Source: Excoecaria cochinchinensis (taxonomy: Eukaryota; Streptophyta; Magnoliopsida; Malpighiales; Euphorbiaceae). Taken from it: DNA of 64,000 bases. Shown here in pieces: positions 58,927-64,000 of the stretch. Every line of letters begins with the position of its first letter. Within the stretch, counting starts at the first letter, position 1. The translations under genes and the position numbers were made by a program. Under the pieces are notes generated by a model that made no database searches, had not been told where the DNA came from, and was given only the letters and a program-made list of their open reading frames with translations. The stretch lies in assembly GCA_947683425.1 (NCBI GenBank), contig CANTUQ010000020.1, positions 6,327,001-6,391,000 on the forward strand, in the 5' to 3' direction.

Positions 58927-61487
58927 TCCCTGGTTTCCAAATTGAGTTTTCTTTTGTCATTCCAATGCTTAAATTCCGAACTTGTGATACCTTTAGGTTT
59001 ATACTTGGACTATTTTATGAAGCATATTAATACAATTGGATGTATTATACATGGACAGTGTTATGAATTATATGAATGTGATATGTTAAATTATGCGCAA
59101 TGATGTGAGACATGATTTGTATTACGCATGACCTGTGAGAGTCAGTCTAGTAGATAGTTAGGCATGCCTAATAGAGTCTATGTAAGTGTAGCTGCAGTGC
59201 CCTTTGAACGATTTGGACCCTGATCAGGTCACCGAATGGTTCCTCGCGAACCCTATTATGTGTATGTGTATGGATCTTGTTTATGGTCCTGTTCAGTGAA
59301 ATGTTTTTGGAATGTGGAAAAAGATGATGTTTCTGTTCGATTGGTACCCGTAAGGTACTTTATGTGTACGATTCGTACCCTTAAGGTACGATTCAGTACT
59401 TGTTATCCACTATTATGAGTTAGCAGGTGTATTGTTTGTTATTCTATGTTTACAAACATACGAATCTGATTAGTTACGAACATAAGAATGTGATATCCGT
59501 ATGAGTATGATTTTGGGATATGTGAAGGTTATTACAAGTCTCTGAGCAGGCTAAACGTAACTCTGACCTATATATTGTACCTTTACTGTTATCTGTAAAT
59601 GGTCTTGTTTATAGTATGTGTATGTGAAGTCGGTGTGTTACATAATGTGGACACTATATTTCTGTATAGTAATGGGATAAATTAATATGTATTGTTAGTT
59701 ATTAAGATCAAGTGTACCGATTTGCATACTTATGAGTGTGATCTTTGTAACACCCCAACTCATACGTAGGCGAACCCATCCGCAAGGGAGTAGGAAGCCG
59801 TACGAGTAGGTGCGTTACCGAACAGAAACGATATAAAACATATATAATTACGAAAGAATTAAAAACTTTACGGAACAAAATCTGAACATACATATTCAAA
59901 AACGTGCATAATTTAAACAAAACCATACACATATACAAATGTACAATTATACAATAGGAGCCTGAAATATGACATCATTCTCTTTACATATTATTACATA
60001 TACATATTACACCGATATACAAAAATTCCAAATTACAAAAGTTGAACAAGATACAAACTTCTAGCTTCTATGTGGCCGACCCTGCAGAAGCGCGACTCGA
60101 ACAGAACCCACCTGCCACCTGCACGGAAAGGAAATCCGTGCTAAGCGATAACGCTTAGTGGGGAAAGCACAAAAATATAGACGACCATTCACAACGGTCA
60201 TCAAGGCATACCACATATACGAAGGTGAATACATAAAATTCGCACAAATAAATATACATGCTTGTACAATATAGCCATGCACTCGAATATTCTTAACCAC
60301 ACTCATTTATTATGCTAAATCATTATATTTATTCAAACATATTTTTGATATGCCAAAGGTTATAATCCAGCCCAAACCCAAGAGATGACGTCAAAACACC
60401 ACACTTCCACTGCGCACACCCATTACAATTAATCATGCCATGACACGTAAACACATAATAACATACCGAAATTACTACAATAACTAACAATAAGGATCTA
60501 TATAGCATCGTACTAAATTGTTACATATGTTGGTTCAAGATCACATTCATAAGTATACAAACCAGTATACTTAATCATAGTAATTAACAATATATATTCA
60601 CGTTTATATATATATATTTCAACCATAGTACTTAGTAATTCAGATTCGCATTCATATACATATTAATTTATCTCATTACTATACATAAGTGTAGTATCCA
60701 TATTATGTGACATACCGACTTCACATACGCATATTATAAACAAGACCATTTACAGATAACCACAAAAGTACAACATACAGGTCAGAGTTACATCTAACCC
60801 AATCAGAGATTCATAATCACATTCGTATCATAACTGGTTCACATGACCGAAATCTTACACATTCGGATATCGTATTCTCATATTCACATTAGGCAAAATA
60901 GACAGAATACCTGCTGACTCAAAATAGTGGATAACGAGTACTGAGGAGAAGACCTCATGAGGGAACATATAGCCCGATCTCTGACCGGGTAAACCTCAGA
61001 GGGAACATATACTATAATGTACCTTATAGGTACAAGTCGAAAAGCAACATCATCTTTTTCCACATTCCAAAAACATTTCATATCAAAGGGTTCGCGAGGA
61101 ACCAGTCGTGGGACCTGATCAGGGTCCAAATCGTTACAAAGACTAACTACAAAGACTCTATTAGGCATGCCTAACTATCCACTAGACTGACTCTCGCAGG
61201 TCATGCATAATACAAATCATATTTCAAATCACATACTTTATATCATTGTACATAATCAGCAATAGTTGAGACATATGAATAAGTTCATAAAGTCAAACAT
61301 GCATCATACAATTTACACTTTGAACATAACATGATAATCTTAGAAAAGATCATAAGTATAGATATACATAATACATTCAATTATATTAACATATTTCACA
61401 AAATAGTCCCATTATAAACCTAAAAGTGCCACAAGTTCGGAATTCAAACATTGAAATCACCAAAGAAAACTCATTTAACATAACACA

Positions 61488-61836
61488 TCTGTCGCGCTCG
61501 CGATGTCTGTCGCGCTCGCGACAGAGACAATAGTCTCTTCGCTGTGCGCGCGCGACAGACTTCGCGATCGCGGGAAGGAGAGAAAGGCCCGGCTCTGTCG
61601 CGATCGCGACAGAGGACAAGCATTGCTATCGCGGGGTCGCGACAAGTCGCGTGCTCGCGATAGCACAGGCCAATAATGTGCTCTGGCGCGATCGCGACGG
61701 TTGTCGCGCTCGCGACAGAGAGCAGACAAGCTATTGCTATCGCGGGCTCGCGACGGCATCGCGTGCTCGCGACGGCACAGCATCGACATCACCGGTCTCT
61801 GTCGCGCTCGCGACAGTGTCGCGATCGCGACAGAGT
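61488..61836. repeat. Largest and best-preserved CpG-rich dyad cluster (element E)
   Basis: About 350 bp with more than ten modules and almost all CpGs intact. It contains a perfect 22-bp palindrome at 61593-61614 around the core GTCGCGATCGCGAC, and TGTCGCGATCGCGACA at 61817-61832. Two blocks starting GACAAGC-ATTGCTATCGCGG (about 61616 and 61726) form a tandem duplication of about 111 bp. Confidence 0.9.
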
Positions 61837-62339
61837 CATGATTCCGAAAATTTGCAGAATTTTGCAAGATCTTTCCTTCCTCAAACTTACCCACAAACAC
61901 ACGAAACACATCCAAAAGTCTCTTACCTCATCTCCAGCCAGTCACACATTATTGATAACATAATCCAACATTCGTATCAAGTATTTCAATCAAACACGCC
62001 ATTAACAATATCCATATACACAATCTATAATAATAACATTATTCGTCAATCATTTCAATTGCACCCACGTTAATTGCATTCATACCTATGATGTATCATG
62101 CTTAGGTTACTCGTGATATCAACACATATTAATCCTCATCCTTCACAAAGTTATATCTACTATTATTTACTAGCTAAATCATCAATCTTAAGCATACTCC
62201 TAAATTTTTCCCGACGATAATTACTTATATAGCCATTTCATTACCCTAAATATGCATAATAACTGATGGGAAAGGCACGGGATTGATCCGGGTCAATCCT
62301 GGACTCGAAAATAGAGAAGAAAAGGCTCAAAACATATTT

Positions 62340-62382
62340 TTCTGTCGCGAGGTCGCGACCCTTGTCGCGCTCGCGACAGAGG
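62340..62382. repeat. CpG-rich dyad module, single (element E)
   Basis: CTGTCGCGAGGTCGCGACC then TTGTCGCGCTCGCGACAGAG. It corresponds, in inverted orientation, to the single modules of the other Tekay-type LTRs. Confidence 0.85.
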
Positions 62383-63120
62383 CTCGCCTCAGCTACCAAA
62401 ACGGACTGCTTTCTACTATAAACTATTATCGCGAAAACCGACCTCTAAACCTCGTTTTTAGGAAAAGTGGTCTTCTTAAAAAATGTTCTCCTACGTCTTA
62501 GCTTTCAAATGAAACAAGTTTCACATCAATTGGACATCTACAACTCCAGATATGCACTCCACAACCCATACTGGTCAAACAACCCGTCACAAAAAGAAAC
62601 ACTACGGTATTATCAAAAATTAAGGGTCTTAGAGTAAGAATTTGCCCAAGGCTATTTCTAAGACTTTTAAAGTAATGGAATTCATGGTTCTAATGGTTCA
62701 AGAATGGCATGATTTGGAGTTCTAAAACTCACCATACAACCTAATTACTGAAGAGAGGTCAAGTGCATTCCAACCCAGTTTCACCCAAAAACCTATTCAC
62801 AAGCACAATTGAGCAATTTAAACCAACACTCACTACCATCACCATCTATCATCAACCACACAATCAAGAACTTATATCATACACGAATATATAAACAGAA
62901 ATTCATATATATACAATAAATTTCCCAAACCTGGAAATCAAAGATCCAAAGTCACTTTCTAGCTTCTATCCACAATCTTCCTTTCCCTTGAGCTTCCTCT
63001 TGTCATCAACAACTTGCACAAACCACAACCCAGAAAATCACTCAATTCAAACTCTAGCATATCCAAATCAAAAGCAAATAAAGAAGGAGAAGAACCACAC
63101 ACACATACAAGCCAAACTAA

Positions 63121-63130
63121 CTCTTACCTC
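63121..63130 (-). other. Putative leader splice donor, element E
   Basis: The minus strand reads GAG/GTAAGAG after a pyrimidine-rich leader, conserved with the element D LTRs. Confidence 0.45.
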
Positions 63131-64000
63131 TTCAATCTTGCTCTAATACTCACCCAAAACCACCTCTAAACAAGCACCACATCCAGCCAAAAGAGAAGCA
63201 AGGAGAAAGAGCAAAGAATGAGGAAAAGAAGAAGAAGAGGAGGACGAGAGAGGGAGAACGGGAATTTCCAAATTCCTGTGTTTTGCTTTTCTCTCTCTCT
63301 TTCCTCTTACCTTTCCCATTAATTGCTTCTTATCCCAAATCCACATGCCCACTTCCCATTGGTCCAAGTAATTCACTTTGACTCTCAACTCAAGTCACCA
63401 TACACATGCACACACTAAATCACTTCTCATAGAAATATCCTACATCTTAAGTTCCATACCCATAATGCACTTGATAATTATTTCTTAAAACTCATTTACA
63501 TCCTACTTCCATATACTTCAATCACACTCTAACATTTCCTTATAAACCACTTGTCATCATCTTACAAACCCAAGTGTCACAATCTTGCCCAAATCACTTC
63601 CTAAGTACCATACACATGTTCCACTAGATAATTCATTTACTAAACTTATTTAATTAATTTCTTAGCAATTAAATCCTTATTATCCATATTACTCATGCAT
63701 AAATTACCGAAATACCCTTCACTCAACCGACTTAACTGCCGATTCCGACTAGGCCCGATTTGGGGTGTTACAATCTTGATCTAGCATATGTATCAAATTG
63801 AATATGATGCTATATAGCTCTTTGTTGTTAGCTATCGTAGTCATTTCGATATGTTATTATGTGTTTACGTTTCATGGCATGATAATTTATGTAATAGGAT
63901 TATGCGGTGGAAGTGTGGTGTTTTGACGTCGTCTCTTGGGTTTGGGCTGACATATATATCTTTTGGCATAACATAAATATGTTTGGATAAATATAATGAT

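Larger units (their letters stand above)
59756..63772 (-). mobile_element. Solo LTR of a Tekay-type relative of element D (element E)
   Basis: 4017 bp flanked by ATCTT on both sides (59751-59755 and 63773-63777), with TGTAACACCCC...GGGGTGTTACA ends and no internal region. Read on the minus strand it aligns with the element D LTR, including the terminal ACTCGTACGGCTTCCTACTC-type block, the pyrimidine-rich leader and GAGGTAAGAG at 63130-63121. Solo LTRs form by recombination between the two LTRs of a full element. No gene inside. Confidence 0.95.
51605..63999 (+). mobile_element. Second Tekay-derived gag-only retrotransposon (element D), right end outside the window
   Basis: LTR 51605-55580, initiator-Met PBS, 1.2-kb internal region with a broken gag, hairpin plus PPT, then the second LTR from 56778, which is itself split by a solo LTR (59756-63772) and runs past the window end. 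It has no pol. It shares leader, donor-like site, CpG modules and the gag N-terminus with family B, so the two are related subfamilies. The candidate left target duplication is CTTCT (51600-51604). Confidence 0.85.
56778..63999 (+). repeat. Element D 3' LTR, interrupted and running off the window
   Basis: Starts TGTCACACCCC; 56778-59755 and 63773-63999 align with 51605 to about 55000 of the 5' LTR, the insertion at 59756 separating them. Donor-like GAG/GTAAGAG is at 57424-57433. It has one copy of the 28-bp unit that is four-fold in the 5' LTR. Confidence 0.9.

Noticed and set aside
61386..61963. Arg/Ser/Ala-rich frames on both strands of solo LTR E
   Set aside because: They are readings of the palindromic CpG modules, open on both strands because of the dyad symmetry and lack of AT-rich stops.

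Overview
The window is plant nuclear DNA, most likely from a eudicot. It is made almost entirely of nested transposable elements, and I could defend no intact host gene. The evidence is plant-type LTR retrotransposons of the Tekay/Del, Athila and Tat/Ogre lineages with initiator-Met, Asp and Arg tRNA primer sites, a CACTA transposon, and a captured fragment of a plant ABC1-type kinase gene with its introns.

Layout. 1-2724 is the PBS end and one LTR of a minus-oriented Tat-like element. 2758-7047 is a minus-oriented, Tekay-like solo LTR. 7048-13225 is a second, partial copy of that LTR family, interrupted by a 4.65-kb CACTA element (8138-12784, TSD TAT) that carries three ABC1K exons. 13226-14570 holds degenerate repeats, a 0.3-kb AAT-rich microsatellite and a probable Tat-like LTR remnant.

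From 14571 to 51604 lies a Tekay-derived, gag-only element in the tandem form LTR-internal-LTR-internal-LTR. Its LTRs are about 4.0 kb and its internal regions about 0.8 kb. It has been invaded by: a MITE-like element (14605-15040) in LTR 1; an 11.2-kb Tat-like gag-only element (19858-31050, TSD GGAGA) in the polypurine tract of internal region 1; a 12.0-kb Athila element (36354-48370, TSD TGGTA) in LTR 3, the only element here with an open pol gene; and a second Tekay-derived gag-only element (51605 to the window end), also in LTR 3. A minus-oriented solo LTR (59756-63772, TSD ATCTT) is nested inside the last element.

How the parts work together. The two gag-only families keep LTRs, primer sites, polypurine tracts and all or part of gag but no pol. 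If they move, they must depend on enzymes supplied in trans. The Athila element encodes protease, RT, RNase H and integrase, but its gag-pol frame is closed by two in-frame TAA codons.

The most unusual signal is a CpG-rich dyad module with the core TGTCGCGATCGCGACA. It occurs in clusters in the Tekay-type LTRs and, independently placed, in the Athila element (LTRs, pol-ORF3 spacer, and in frame in gag). Two further cross-family signals are a splice-donor-like leader site kept in all seven Tekay-type LTR copies, paired with an AG directly before the gag ATG, and a small hairpin beside the polypurine tract with one compensatory base-pair change.
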